DNA from: Parabacteroides sp. PM6-13
Lineage (GTDB): Bacteria; Bacteroidota; Bacteroidia; Bacteroidales; Tannerellaceae
Assembly (NCBI RefSeq): GCF_029892605.1
Contig: NZ_JARXWF010000016.1
Span: 1-64,000, forward strand
Length of the DNA stretch: 64,000 nucleotides
Reading direction: 5' to 3'
Shown here: positions 17,993 to 26,582 of the stretch, piece by piece
Layout of the letters: every line of letters begins with the position of its first letter
How positions within the stretch are numbered: position 1 is the stretch's first letter
Notes under the pieces: model-generated
Told to the model about the DNA's origin: nothing
Seen by the model: the letters and a program-made list of their open reading frames with translations, nothing else
Database searches by the model: none
Translations under genes and position numbers: made by a program

Positions 17993-19330
17993 CTATAATT
18001 TATACTGTTTCATTTTATTATAAAGTGTTTTCCGGTCTATACCGAGCAGCTTTGCCGCTTTGGTCCGGTTGTTATCCGATTCTTTCAATGCCTGTTGAAT
18101 CAGTTCTCGCTCATGATCTTCATTGCGCAGAGAGATGATGGGTGAACTGTTTTTTGTCGGAATGGTCACCTCCTCCGGTAACTCCATGGGGGTGATATAG
18201 GGACCGGTCGCCAACAGGGTGGCATAACGGATCACATTCTTCAGCTGTCGCAAATTGCCCGGCCAGGAATAGTCTTCCAGTATACGCATCGCCTGCGTAT
18301 CGAAGCCGATGATCTCTTTCTGCAATTCCCGGTTAGCCTGTTGTAGGAAGCTATCGGCAAAGAGGTAAAAATCTTTTTGTCGCTCGCGCAGCCCCGGAAT
18401 ACGAAGCGTGAACTCATTGATGCGATGATAGAGGTCTTCGCGGAAGTCTCCTTTGGCGATCGCTTTTTGCAAATCCTCGTTGGTGGCCGAAAGCAGGCGC
18501 ACATTGATCGATATCTCTTTGTTGCTCCCTACCGGTTTGATCTTCCGCTCCTGCAAAGCGCGCAAGAGCTGCACTTGTATTTCGTATGTCAGGTTTCCGA
18601 TCTCATCCAAAAAAATGGTTCCGCCATCGGCAGCCACAAAGGCACCGGTTTTGTTTTCGATAGCTCCAGTAAAAGATCCCTTTACGTGTCCGAAAAACTC
18701 AGAAGCAGCCAGTTCGCGGGGAATGGCACCACAGTCTACGGCTACGAATGGTTTGTTTTTTCGTTTGCCATGTTCGTGAATATAACGAGCCACATATTCT
18801 TTTCCCGTACCACTTGCCCCGGTGATCAGAACCGACATATCAGTGGGTGCTACCAGGCGGGCATGTTCATGCATTAAGATCGATTCGCTGCTCTCGCCAA
18901 CCACGTAGTTGGCCAGCGGAGAAGAGGATGTGTCTATGGGTTTCTTGGCTGTTTGAGCTGTTTTGGGGGTGTCTTCTTTCAATAGATCATTGATCTTGAC
19001 CAATAGATCAGTCGGATTGATGGGCTTTTCGATGTAATCGGAAGCGCCCAGTTTGATCGACTTAACGGCGGTTTGGATTTCCGCGTAATTGGTCATCATG
19101 ATAAAAGGAAGCATGAAAGGAAGCTCGTTTTTCCATTGTAGTAATTCTATTCCATCTCCGTCAGGCAAACGCAGATCAGAGATGACAAGGTCGAAACGCT
19201 CGCCTTTAATCTTCAGTTTGGCATCGGCTACCGAGAGAGCTGTGCTTATTCGGAATCCTTTTTTCCCCAACCAGGTTGCCAGCATTAAGGAAAAAGTTAC
19301 ATCATCTTCAACTATTAATATATAAGGCAT
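17993..19330 (-). CDS. sigma-54-dependent response regulator (NtrC family)
   Basis: The 445-residue protein has a receiver domain (1-120; acidic pair D9-D10, phospho-acceptor D52 in SDLRLPDGDG, Lys in YIEKPINP), an AAA+ domain (about 140-370; Walker A GASGTGKE, sigma-54 contact loop GSFTGA, Walker B GGTIFLDEIG, R-finger region) and a C-terminal Fis helix-turn-helix NNRTKAAKLLGIDRKTLYNKM. It should activate sigma-54 promoters after phosphorylation. No histidine kinase gene is adjacent, so it is an orphan here. The GSFTGA loop differs from the common GAFTGA by Ala to Ser, a known variant. Confidence 0.95.
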   Translation of the reverse strand: MPYILIVEDDVTFSLMLATWLGKKGFRISTALSVADAKLKIKGERFDLVISDLRLPDGDGIELLQWKNELPFMLPFIMMTNYAEIQTAVKSIKLGASDYIEKPINPTDLLVKINDLLKEDTPKTAQTAKKPIDTSSSPLANYVVGESSESILMHEHARLVAPTDMSVLITGASGTGKEYVARYIHEHGKRKNKPFVAVDCGAIPRELAASEFFGHVKGSFTGAIENKTGAFVAADGGTIFLDEIGNLTYEIQVQLLRALQERKIKPVGSNKEISINVRLLSATNEDLQKAIAKGDFREDLYHRINEFTLRIPGLRERQKDFYLFADSFLQQANRELQKEIIGFDTQAMRILEDYSWPGNLRQLKNVIRYATLLATGPYITPMELPEEVTIPTKNSSPIISLRNEDHERELIQQALKESDNNRTKAAKLLGIDRKTLYNKMKQYKL

Positions 19331-19366
19331 ATTTTTTTATTCCTACAGTTCCCAAAACTACAGCAA

Positions 19367-19396
19367 CAAAGATAAGTCAAAAAGTATAAAAACAAA
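19367..19396 (-). promoter_or_regulatory. probable promoter of the sigma-54 regulator gene
   Basis: Minus strand: TTTG (19393-19396), 18 nt, TATCTTTG (19367-19374). The -7 box matches TAnnTTTG exactly and the spacer is one base shorter than the usual 19. The predicted leader is about 30 nt. A hairpin with a U-tract pointing at this promoter lies just upstream (19399-19420). Confidence 0.55.
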
Positions 19397-19398
19397 AA

Positions 19399-19420
19399 AG
19401 AACATCTCGCTAGATGTTCT
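19399..19420. terminator. A/T-flanked bidirectional terminator hairpin
   Basis: AGAACATCT and AGATGTTCT form a perfect 9-bp stem around CGCT, with A residues on the left and eight or more T residues on the right. It looks like an intrinsic terminator in either direction. It sits in a divergent region, so what transcript it ends is not obvious; it could insulate the regulator promoter. Confidence 0.7.
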
Positions 19421-19441
19421 TTTTTTTTGTGTTCAGTCAGT

Positions 19442-19458
19442 CGAAAGTCAAACTTTCG
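19442..19458. repeat. small perfect hairpin
   Basis: CGAAAGT, loop CAA, ACTTTCG: a perfect 7-bp stem 21 bases beyond the preceding terminator hairpin. Possibly a protein-binding palindrome or part of a short RNA; no further support. Confidence 0.4.
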
Positions 19459-19611
19459 CATTTACGGGGATAAATGTAGAAACGTATTTCACTTAATAAT
19501 ATAGAAAATAGCGTGCCAGAAAATAATTGAGAGGAAAATATATGTCTAATCCGTTGTGTGTGAGTCGTTACAAATTTTTCTCCACCAAAAGCTAATTTTG
19601 GCATCTTTGAG

Positions 19612-19660
19612 GTGGGGTGTGGAATAATTCCCCACTACGGGGAAATGTTCCCCGTTTTTT
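19612..19660 (+). terminator. tandem G-rich hairpins ending in a U-tract
   Basis: First stem GTGGGG (19612-19617) with CCCCAC (19630-19635); second stem ACGGGGAA (19637-19644) with TTCCCCGT (19648-19655), loop ATG, followed by T6. The second is a strong plus-strand intrinsic terminator. The two hairpins have interchangeable GGGG/CCCC arms, so alternative pairings exist. No gene lies upstream on this strand within the region, so it may end an unannotated short RNA. Confidence 0.65.
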
Positions 19661-19752
19661 ACCCGTAAAACACCTTGATCTATCTCAAGATTACCTTCCG
19701 CTTTTTGAGACCTGGTGTATTTTTGTCATGCTCTTTGGGAGGGACTAAAAAA

Positions 19753-19794
19753 ATTCTCACCCGCGTGAGAAAAAATTCTCATGCGGGTGAGAAT
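19753..19794. promoter_or_regulatory. 19-bp palindrome just upstream of the rhomboid gene
   Basis: Arms 19753-19771 and 19776-19794 pair over 19 positions with one mismatch around AAAA. Each arm is itself built from TTCTCA/TGAGAA units. A TATCTTTG -7 box for the rhomboid gene lies at 19806-19813, so the right arm covers the expected -33 position, as an operator would. On the minus strand the stem is followed by T7, so an intrinsic terminator is the alternative. Confidence 0.6.
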
Positions 19795-19832
19795 AAAAAA
19801 GACACTATCTTTGCTCCCAAAAAATAGAACTC

Positions 19833-20432
19833 ATGATCACTTATATACTTATTGGTATTACGCTTTTGATTTCTTTCAATTGCTTTTCGAACCGGAACCT
19901 GTTTTTGAAACTGGCTTTTGTGCCCTATCGGGCGGTGAAGAATCATGAGTGGTATCGCTTGGTTACGCATGGTTTTGTGCATGCAGACTCGATGCATCTA
20001 TTGGTTAATATGTTTACATTCTGGTCGTTTGGTACCTATATCGAAAAGTATTTCAACTATATGGGCATGGGGTCTATGGCCTATCTCGGATTGTATTTTG
20101 GTGGGATGATTGTGGCTTCGCTCTTCGATGTGGTGAAACAATATAATAATCCCTATTATATTTCGGTAGGAGCTTCGGGGGCTGTGTCTGCTGTGCTCTT
20201 TTCATCTATTCTGTTTAATCCCTGGGGGAAAATACTTTTGTTTGCCATTCTGCCGATTCCGGGCATTCTGTTCGGTGTACTCTATCTTGTTTATTGTCAG
20301 TATATGGCCAAAAAAGGAGGCGATAATATCAACCATAACGCACATTTTTATGGGGCTGTTTTCGGCTTTGTTTATCCGATCCTGCTCAATCCGATGTTGC
20401 TGAAAGGATTTCTATCGCACTTCGGACTGTGA
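19833..20432 (+). CDS. rhomboid family intramembrane serine protease
   Basis: The 199-residue inner-membrane protein has about six hydrophobic helices. The catalytic dyad is visible: Ser115 in GASG and His171 in NINHNAHFYGAVFG, and the HADSMHLLVNMF segment near residue 50 matches the conserved His-x4-N region of helix 2. It should cleave single-pass membrane proteins within the bilayer; substrates unknown. It precedes the O-acylation operon by 52 bases, but that operon has its own promoter, so joint regulation is uncertain. Confidence 0.93.
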   Translation: MITYILIGITLLISFNCFSNRNLFLKLAFVPYRAVKNHEWYRLVTHGFVHADSMHLLVNMFTFWSFGTYIEKYFNYMGMGSMAYLGLYFGGMIVASLFDVVKQYNNPYYISVGASGAVSAVLFSSILFNPWGKILLFAILPIPGILFGVLYLVYCQYMAKKGGDNINHNAHFYGAVFGFVYPILLNPMLLKGFLSHFGL

Positions 20433-20462
20433 TTGATTATTTCCTTTTTCTACCTATCTTTG
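20432..20462 (+). promoter_or_regulatory. promoter of the SGNH-SGNH-MBOAT operon
   Basis: ATTG (20432-20435), 19 nt, TATCTTTG (20455-20462). The -7 box matches TAnnTTTG and the -33 box matches three of four bases. The predicted start near 20469 leaves a leader of about 15 nt before the ATG at 20485. Confidence 0.6.
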
Positions 20463-20484
20463 CACCCTCGTAAAGAAAACGCGC

Positions 20485-21936
20485 ATGAAGAATAATAATT
20501 ATATGGGGCGATTGCTGGCTTTGTTGGCATTAACAACAGCTATGTGTATAGCTCTATATGGTTTACCCGGAGAAATAGGAGGATTTAAGATTCGGAAGGT
20601 AGACCTCCTTTCCGATATCCGCGTGAAACAACAGCAGACCTCTTCGCTGGATTCAATCAAACAACTATTAACGCAACAACCCGATACCCTTGTGGCAGAG
20701 GTGGTCGCGGAGCCTGTAGAAGACAAGGCTCAGGCAGATTCCAGTGTTTTGCAACGCCGGGACTCTTTGTATAAAGCCTCACGCCAGGCTGCCAAGAAGT
20801 CCTCTGCTGTTTATATCGAGGACTATTCGCCGGAGCATATCGGCCTAAAACGCTTCTATCGCGCTTTGAAAAACTGTCGTAACATGGGGCGTCCGGCGCG
20901 TGTTGCCTTTATGGGCGACTCCTTTATTGAAGGTGATATTATGGTGGGCGATTTCCGTGCCGCCATGCAAGAGGAATTTGGTGGACGTGGGGTCGGATTT
21001 GTGCCTGTCACCTCGGTGACCGCTCAGTTTCGTCCGACGGTAGAGCATAAAGCCAACGGATGGAAAACCATCTCGATGTTGAAAAACAAGAAGCAGCCTT
21101 TTGTATTGCCCGGAACCATTTTCCTGCCGGAAAAAGAGGGTGCTTCGATCTCGCTAAAGAATGTGCGAAACAACGCATTATTACAGGAGGTGGAATCGGT
21201 TGGATTGATTTATGAAGAGAATCAGCAAACCACGATGAAGCTGACATGGACCGATGGAGGCGCGCCCGACACCATCGTTGCCCAGCTTCCCTATACGGAG
21301 AAGATCGCCTTAAACCAGATAAAAGGGAATATTACCCAGGCCTCGTATAGCTTCACCGACACGAAAGGCTTTCGTGCTTTGGGCGTTGCTCTCGAAGACT
21401 TTTCGGGGGTGGTAGTTGATAACTTCTCTTTGCGAGGCAATTCGGGGATGATACTCGATCGCCTGAATAAGGAGAGATGCCTGGAGTTTGCCGAGATACG
21501 TCCTTACGACCTGATTGTGTTGCAATATGGATTGAATGTGCTTAGCTCGGAGGTGCTCGATTATGGTTGGTATCGTCAGCGTATGATCAACGTAGTGGAA
21601 CACTTGAAGGAGTGCTTCCCGGATGCCGATATTCTTTTGCTTGGCGTGACCGACCGCAGCCATCAGGTCGACGGGGAATACGAAACCATGCCGGAGGTAT
21701 TGACGCTCTTGCATGCCCAACGGCAGATAGCCCAACGCACCGGCATCGCTTTCTGGAATATGTTCGAGGCGATGGGTGGCGAAAACAGTATGGTGCAATA
21801 TGTGGAGAAAAACTGGGCGAGTAAAGATTACACCCACTTTGGCTTTCGCGGAGGGCGTGAGCTGGCCAATGCTCTTATGAAAGCAATACTTTTTGAAAAG
21901 AAATTCTATGATGAGGCAGATACGACACCGAATTAA
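20485..21936 (+). CDS. SGNH-hydrolase-like envelope protein, O-acylation operon
   Basis: The 483-residue protein has one N-terminal helix (about 9-28) and a large periplasmic domain. SGNH features: AFMGDSFIEGD with the nucleophile Ser146, the block-III-like PYDLIVLQYGLNVLS with Asn, and the C-terminal D-x-x-H pair DYTHFGFRGG. Such proteins pair with MBOAT acyltransferases to move acetyl groups to polysaccharides (AlgX/AlgJ-type logic). The next gene overlaps its 3' end and encodes a second SGNH-like protein. The residue pattern 'FWNMFEAMGGENSM' also occurs, slightly changed, in that neighbour, suggesting duplication. Confidence 0.85.
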   Translation: MKNNNYMGRLLALLALTTAMCIALYGLPGEIGGFKIRKVDLLSDIRVKQQQTSSLDSIKQLLTQQPDTLVAEVVAEPVEDKAQADSSVLQRRDSLYKASRQAAKKSSAVYIEDYSPEHIGLKRFYRALKNCRNMGRPARVAFMGDSFIEGDIMVGDFRAAMQEEFGGRGVGFVPVTSVTAQFRPTVEHKANGWKTISMLKNKKQPFVLPGTIFLPEKEGASISLKNVRNNALLQEVESVGLIYEENQQTTMKLTWTDGGAPDTIVAQLPYTEKIALNQIKGNITQASYSFTDTKGFRALGVALEDFSGVVVDNFSLRGNSGMILDRLNKERCLEFAEIRPYDLIVLQYGLNVLSSEVLDYGWYRQRMINVVEHLKECFPDADILLLGVTDRSHQVDGEYETMPEVLTLLHAQRQIAQRTGIAFWNMFEAMGGENSMVQYVEKNWASKDYTHFGFRGGRELANALMKAILFEKKFYDEADTTPN

Positions 21937-23287
21937 TCCGTTTTTCCTGTTTTGCCTGGGAGGAGCGGCTTTTTTATTGCCTTTTCTATCGATGGCCAGT
22001 AAAAACAGCTCCTTTCTGCGATGGATGGAAGGGGAGGAGTTGGCTCCTGTCTTGCCGATATCGCTTGAATCGTTTCCTCCGGTAACGATTCCTGTTGTGG
22101 ACTCCTTGTGTCGATTGGATGATCAGGCTCATTCGTTGGATGCCTTCTTTAGGGAGTTGGATTTGTTGTCGGGACGAAAAGATACGGTGGTGAATATCGT
22201 TCATTTAGGTGATTCGCATATCCAGGCGGGCTACTATAGCGGACGTATCATGAGACGCTTGCACGAAGTGTTCGGCAATGCCGGCAGAGGATGGGTGGCT
22301 CCCTTTAAGTTGGGTAAATCTAACGAGCCCGATGATTATTTTATTAAATCGGTCGTACAAGGTTGGGATGTCGGACGTATTATCCAGGATAATCCGAAGG
22401 TGCCGGTTGGCCCGGGAGGAGTCGGTATTCAGGTGGTATCCCCGTCGATCAATCTGGATCTTATTATCGGGCCTGTCAACGGAGCCGGTTACGCTTTCAA
22501 CCAGGCCGTTCTCTATCGCAGTGAAGATTCCATGCCTATGTTGCCGGCAGGAACCTGGAAAGACTCGGTGCGCGTGTCGTTTTCCGATACGACTGTTCGG
22601 CATACGATCCTGGCAGATACCTTTCGTCTTTCCTGCCTGACGGATACCCTATTTGTGCAGAGCACGCGCCGCAAACAGGGAACAGATACGCTGCTTCCTG
22701 CATCGGCCTTTTCCAATACCTATTATGGTTTCAATATGATGAATGGAGGAGCAGGGCTTCTTTACCATTCCATCGGGGTGAACAGCGCGATGTTTACCCA
22801 TTACACCCGTTTGGATTACCTACGCCAGTTGTCGATGCTCAAACCCTCCCTGTTGATTGTTTCGTTGGGGACGAATGAGTGCTACGGCAGGCGCTTTAAT
22901 AGTGCGGAGTTTACGGCACAGGTACGCGACTTTATCCGCCTGGTGAAACAGGAATTGCCTCATACGGCTCTTCTGTTGACAACGCCGGCAGAATCCTATA
23001 AGCGGGTGACAATAAATAAGAAACGCACCTATGTACGCAATGAAAATATCGAACGGGTGGCGAAAGCCCTTGTGGATGTAGCCCACGATGAGGGGCTCTC
23101 CTGCTGGGATCTGTTCGCGGCAACGGGAGGTAAAAATTCCTGTCGTACCTGGTATAATAAGAGGCTTTTTGGTCGCGACCGCATTCATTTTACCAAAGAG
23201 GGGTATTATGAACAGGGCGAATTGTTTTTCAGAGCATTTATCAATAGTTATAATGAGTATATAAATCGTACGCATGTTACATCCTAA
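21908..23287 (+). CDS. second SGNH-hydrolase-like envelope protein
   Basis: About 459 residues with a membrane anchor or signal peptide (about 9-31) and an SGNH domain: IVHLGDSHIQAGYYSG (GDS plus His), SLGTNECYG (block III Asn) and DRIHFTKEGYYEQG (Asp-His). LSCWDLFAATGGKNSC parallels the motif in the upstream protein. I place the start at the ATG 21908-21910 (a second ATG follows directly); it overlaps the upstream gene by 29 bases. The stop overlaps the MBOAT gene by 14 bases, so all three are translationally linked. Two SGNH proteins per MBOAT suggests sequential acyl carriers or two acceptors. Confidence 0.85.
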   Translation: MMRQIRHRINPFFLFCLGGAAFLLPFLSMASKNSSFLRWMEGEELAPVLPISLESFPPVTIPVVDSLCRLDDQAHSLDAFFRELDLLSGRKDTVVNIVHLGDSHIQAGYYSGRIMRRLHEVFGNAGRGWVAPFKLGKSNEPDDYFIKSVVQGWDVGRIIQDNPKVPVGPGGVGIQVVSPSINLDLIIGPVNGAGYAFNQAVLYRSEDSMPMLPAGTWKDSVRVSFSDTTVRHTILADTFRLSCLTDTLFVQSTRRKQGTDTLLPASAFSNTYYGFNMMNGGAGLLYHSIGVNSAMFTHYTRLDYLRQLSMLKPSLLIVSLGTNECYGRRFNSAEFTAQVRDFIRLVKQELPHTALLLTTPAESYKRVTINKKRTYVRNENIERVAKALVDVAHDEGLSCWDLFAATGGKNSCRTWYNKRLFGRDRIHFTKEGYYEQGELFFRAFINSYNEYINRTHVTS

Positions 23288-24842
23288 TTGGTTTCCATCC
23301 TTTTTCTCGCCGGATAACTTCCATTTTTCTTCCGAGAAGCTGGTGGATTTGCTTGTATACAACCGGGAGGCTCCCCTGCTATTTAGCAGTGGGTTGTTCT
23401 TTTTCCTTTTTATAGGATTCCTGATTATTTATATGTCGTTACGCAACAACCGGACAGCCCGCATTGCCTATGTGGTCTTGTTCTCGCTCTATTTCTATTA
23501 TAAGAGCAGTGGGTTTTGGTTTATCCTGTTGTTGATCACCGCTACGTCCGATTTCTATATTGCGCAGGGCATAACGAACTTTACTTCCATTACCAAGAAG
23601 AAAATGCTGGTAGCGCTCAGTCTGATTATCAACTTAGGCATGTTGGCCTACTTCAAATACTTCAACTTCCTGTATGATATAGGGGTTTCACTGGTGCATC
23701 AAATAGGGGCGCTTATCGGAAATGAGGCTTATCAGGCTGTCCCGGTGAAGCGTTTTGATATTTTCCTGCCGGTTGGTATCTCCTTTTTTACTTTTCAGAG
23801 TCTTAGCTATGTGATCGATACCTATCGCGGAAAGCTACAACCGCTGAGAAAATGGATGGATTATCTTTTCTATGTATCCTTCTTTCCGCAGCTGGTGGCC
23901 GGACCGATTGTGCGTGCCCGTGACTTTATACCTCAAATGTTCAAGCCGCTGAAGGTGACCAAAGCAGAGTATGGTGAAGGCTTGTTTCTGGTATTTTGCG
24001 GACTGTTTAAGAAGGTGATCATTTCTGATTATATCAGCATCAACTTTGTGGATCGTATTTTTGATGCGCCCTTGCTCTACACCGGGTTGGAGAACCTGAT
24101 GGGGGTCTATGGGTATGCCTTGCAGATCTATTGTGACTTTTCCGGTTATTCCGATATGGCCATCGGGATAGCGTTGTTGCTGGGCTTCCGCTTCAATATC
24201 AACTTCGATTCGCCTTATCAATCGGCCACCATCACGGAGTTTTGGCGGCGTTGGCATATTTCCCTTTCCTCCTGGCTGAAGGATTACCTCTATATCTCCT
24301 TGGGGGGAAATCGGAAGGGGAAGGTGCGTACCTATTTGAATCTGATGGTGACGATGATCTTGGGAGGGTTATGGCATGGCGCCTCGATGAATTTCATCAT
24401 CTGGGGCGGATTGCATGGCGTTTCCCTGGCTATTCATAAATTTGTGATCGCGCGCTTTAGTAGCTTTAAGAAGGTAGGCGAGGAGATGTCGCCGCTTCGT
24501 CGGGTGTTAGCGACGGTGTTTACGTTTCATTTGGTTTGCTTGGGCTGGATCCTGTTTCGAGCCGATTCCTTGCAAACGGCCGGACAGGTGTTGAATCAGA
24601 TCTTCCATCACTTCCACCCGGAGATAATCGGGCAGTTTATTGTTGGATACAAAGGCGTAACCTTTTTGATGGCTTTAGGCTTTATCCTTCATTTTACGCC
24701 GAAGCGGTGGGATATGAAAGCCCGAACTTTTGTGACCAATGCTTCGCTCTTTGTACAGGCATTGATACTGGTGATCTTGATCTTTATCATTATTCAGGTG
24801 AAGAGTGCCGGGGTGCAGCCTTTTATCTATTTCCAGTTTTAG
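23274..24842 (+). CDS. MBOAT family O-acyltransferase (AlgI/DltB-like)
   Basis: The 522-residue polytopic membrane protein has about 11 hydrophobic segments. MBOAT motifs: FLPVGISFFTFQSLSYVIDTYRG, QLVAGPIVRARDFIPQ, YCDFSGYSDMAIGIALLLGF, FWRRWHISLSSWLKDYLYISLGGNR and the presumed active His in LGGLWHGASMNFIIWG. It should pass acetyl groups from cytoplasmic acetyl-CoA across the membrane to the SGNH partners encoded upstream. The acceptor (capsule, exopolysaccharide, lipid or peptidoglycan) cannot be told from the window. It is the last gene of the operon. Confidence 0.94.
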   Translation: MLHPNWFPSFFSPDNFHFSSEKLVDLLVYNREAPLLFSSGLFFFLFIGFLIIYMSLRNNRTARIAYVVLFSLYFYYKSSGFWFILLLITATSDFYIAQGITNFTSITKKKMLVALSLIINLGMLAYFKYFNFLYDIGVSLVHQIGALIGNEAYQAVPVKRFDIFLPVGISFFTFQSLSYVIDTYRGKLQPLRKWMDYLFYVSFFPQLVAGPIVRARDFIPQMFKPLKVTKAEYGEGLFLVFCGLFKKVIISDYISINFVDRIFDAPLLYTGLENLMGVYGYALQIYCDFSGYSDMAIGIALLLGFRFNINFDSPYQSATITEFWRRWHISLSSWLKDYLYISLGGNRKGKVRTYLNLMVTMILGGLWHGASMNFIIWGGLHGVSLAIHKFVIARFSSFKKVGEEMSPLRRVLATVFTFHLVCLGWILFRADSLQTAGQVLNQIFHHFHPEIIGQFIVGYKGVTFLMALGFILHFTPKRWDMKARTFVTNASLFVQALILVILIFIIIQVKSAGVQPFIYFQF

Positions 24843-24866
24843 TTTATTGCGAGTTGAACAAAATAA

Positions 24867-24896
24867 AAGGGCTACCCGTTTTCGGATAGCCCTTTG
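24867..24896. terminator. bidirectional terminator between MBOAT and sod
   Basis: AAGGGCTA (24867-24874) pairs with TAGCCCTT (24887-24894), with an inner CCCG/CGG pairing around TTTT. Both sides are A/T-rich: on the minus strand the stem is followed by TTTATTTTG. It lies between convergent genes. Confidence 0.75.
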
Positions 24897-24905
24897 CATT
24901 ATTTC

Positions 24906-25481
24906 TTAGTATCTTTCTTCTACTTTCTTCCAGTCGACAATCTTCCAGAGGTTTTTCAAGTGATCGATACGGCGGTTCTGGAAATCCAGGTAATAAGCAT
25001 GCTCCCAAACGTCGAAGCCTAATAGCGGTTTGAGACCTTTCGTTACCGGATTACCTGCGTTTGATTCTTTTACGATCGACAGTTTGCCATCTTTATCCGC
25101 AGCCAACCATACCCAACCCGAACCGAATTGAGCAACTCCTTCGGCTTCGAATTTCTGCTGGAATGCTTCAAACGAACCCCATTCTTTCTGAATAGCCTCT
25201 GCTAATTTGCCGGAAGGTTTGCCGCCGCCTTTGGGTGAAAACTGGCTGAAATATAATTCATGATTCAATACTTGCCCTGCGTTGTTGAAGATAGCTCCGT
25301 CGGAACCTTGCACGATCTCTACCAACGAGGCGTTTTCAAACTTGGTTCCCGGAATCAACTCATTCAGCTTAGTCACGTAAGCATTCAGGTGCTTCCCATG
25401 ATGGAAATCGATTGTTTCTTTACTGATAATAGGAGCCAGTGCGTCGGCTTCATACGGTAATTGCATTAATTCAAATTTCAT
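24906..25481 (-). CDS. sodB: superoxide dismutase [Fe/Mn]
   Basis: Converts superoxide to oxygen and peroxide. The 191-residue product starts at the ATG 25479-25481 (MKFELMQLPYEADAL); an upstream open stretch of 25 codons looks like a fortuitous signal-like extension and lacks family support. Metal ligands: His27 in DFHHGKH, His in QVLNHELYF, and Asp and His in GFDVWEHAYY. FNNAGQ places Gln where Fe and cambialistic enzymes have it. Porphyromonas and Bacteroides homologues are Fe or cambialistic, so iron use is likely. Monocistronic, cytoplasmic. Confidence 0.95.
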   Translation of the reverse strand: MKFELMQLPYEADALAPIISKETIDFHHGKHLNAYVTKLNELIPGTKFENASLVEIVQGSDGAIFNNAGQVLNHELYFSQFSPKGGGKPSGKLAEAIQKEWGSFEAFQQKFEAEGVAQFGSGWVWLAADKDGKLSIVKESNAGNPVTKGLKPLLGFDVWEHAYYLDFQNRRIDHLKNLWKIVDWKKVEERY

Positions 25482-25677
25482 AACTTCTTGATTTTTATTT
25501 ATTATTTCACTTGTTGTTGACAACGTTAATAACACACTCAAACATATACTTATCATAGCCGGATTGTTTTAATTAAATTTGTTCCTTTGTAAGTAGAACA
25601 GAAAAGGAATTCAAATTGTTTAATCCTAAAAGAAGTTCTTATTTTTATGTTTTCAAACCTATTCAAAATAAACTGAA

Positions 25678-26514
25678 ATGAAGTATATCGGTGCACATGT
25701 GAGTGCTACAGGGGGTGTAGAGAACGCCCCGGTGAATGCTCAGGAGATTGGGGCGAAGGCTTTTGCCCTGTTTACGCGTAACCAACGGCAATGGAAATCC
25801 GCCCCGCTGACCAAGAAGAGTATCGAATTGTTCAAGGAGCGTTGCGCAGAATATGGCTTTCAGTCCAAGCATATTCTACCGCACGACAGCTATTTGATCA
25901 ACCTCGGACATCCGGAGCAGGAGGGATTGCAAAAGTCGCGTGAAGCCTTTCTGGATGAGATGCAACGATGTGAACAGTTAGGACTCGACCGCCTGAATTT
26001 TCATCCCGGCAGTCACCTCAAGCAGATGAGCGAAGAGGCCTGCCTGACGCGGATCGCCGAGTCGGTCAATTGGGTATTGGATCAGACCGAAGGCGTGGCG
26101 GCGGTGATCGAAAATACGGCGGGGCAGGGCTCGAATCTCGGATACACATTCGAGCATCTGGCCTATATTATTGACAAAGTAGAAGACAAAAGCCGTATAG
26201 GCATTTGCATCGATACGGCGCATACCCTGGCTGCCGGCTATGAGATCCGGACGAAAGAGGCGTTCGAGGATACGTTCCGTAAGCTGGATGAGATCGTGGG
26301 CTTTAAGTATCTGATGGGTATTCACCTGAATGATTCCAAGAAGGAATTCAATACGCATGTCGATCGTCATGACAGTATCGGAAAAGGGGTGATGGGGAAT
26401 GATTTCTTTGCCTTTATTATGCGGGACGAACGCTTTGATGACCTGCCTATTATACTTGAAACACCGGATGAATCCTTGTGGAAAGAGGAAATAGCGTATC
26501 TCTATAGTCTATAA
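25678..26514 (+). CDS. nfo: endonuclease IV (AP endonuclease)
   Basis: Cleaves DNA 5' of abasic sites in base excision repair. The 278-residue TIM barrel carries the three-zinc signature: [11 protein letters not shown] at the N-terminus, NFHPGSHLK near 108, [10 protein letters not shown] near 142, [14 protein letters not shown] near 177, [22 protein letters not shown] near 222 and IILETPDE near 260. Length and motifs are those of a full active enzyme. It is divergent from the superoxide dismutase gene; the two could both serve oxidative-damage defence, but no shared site is evident. Confidence 0.97.
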   Translation: MKYIGAHVSATGGVENAPVNAQEIGAKAFALFTRNQRQWKSAPLTKKSIELFKERCAEYGFQSKHILPHDSYLINLGHPEQEGLQKSREAFLDEMQRCEQLGLDRLNFHPGSHLKQMSEEACLTRIAESVNWVLDQTEGVAAVIENTAGQGSNLGYTFEHLAYIIDKVEDKSRIGICIDTAHTLAAGYEIRTKEAFEDTFRKLDEIVGFKYLMGIHLNDSKKEFNTHVDRHDSIGKGVMGNDFFAFIMRDERFDDLPIILETPDESLWKEEIAYLYSL

Positions 26515-26577
26515 AAAAATGAAGGGACGGCTTTCACAAGTCACCCCCTCTACATTTAACCAAAACCTTAACTATGA
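26513..26577 (-). ncRNA. candidate short RNA between nfo and nhaD
   Basis: On the minus strand a promoter-like pair (26583-26613) is followed by about 40 nt without an ORF, then a 9-bp stem GAGGGGGTG/CGTCCCTTC (with three G-U pairs, loop of 12 nt) and seven U residues at 26513-26519. Promoter, short body and terminator together suggest an RNA of about 65 nt. Nothing else is transcribed on this strand here. I cannot assign a family. Confidence 0.4.
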
Positions 26578-26582
26578 AAGTA

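Noticed and set aside
19503-19518. Sigma-54 promoter on the minus strand before the NtrC-type gene
   Set aside because: TGGCAC is present but the -12 dinucleotide is TC, and a TATCTTTG box lies nearer the gene.
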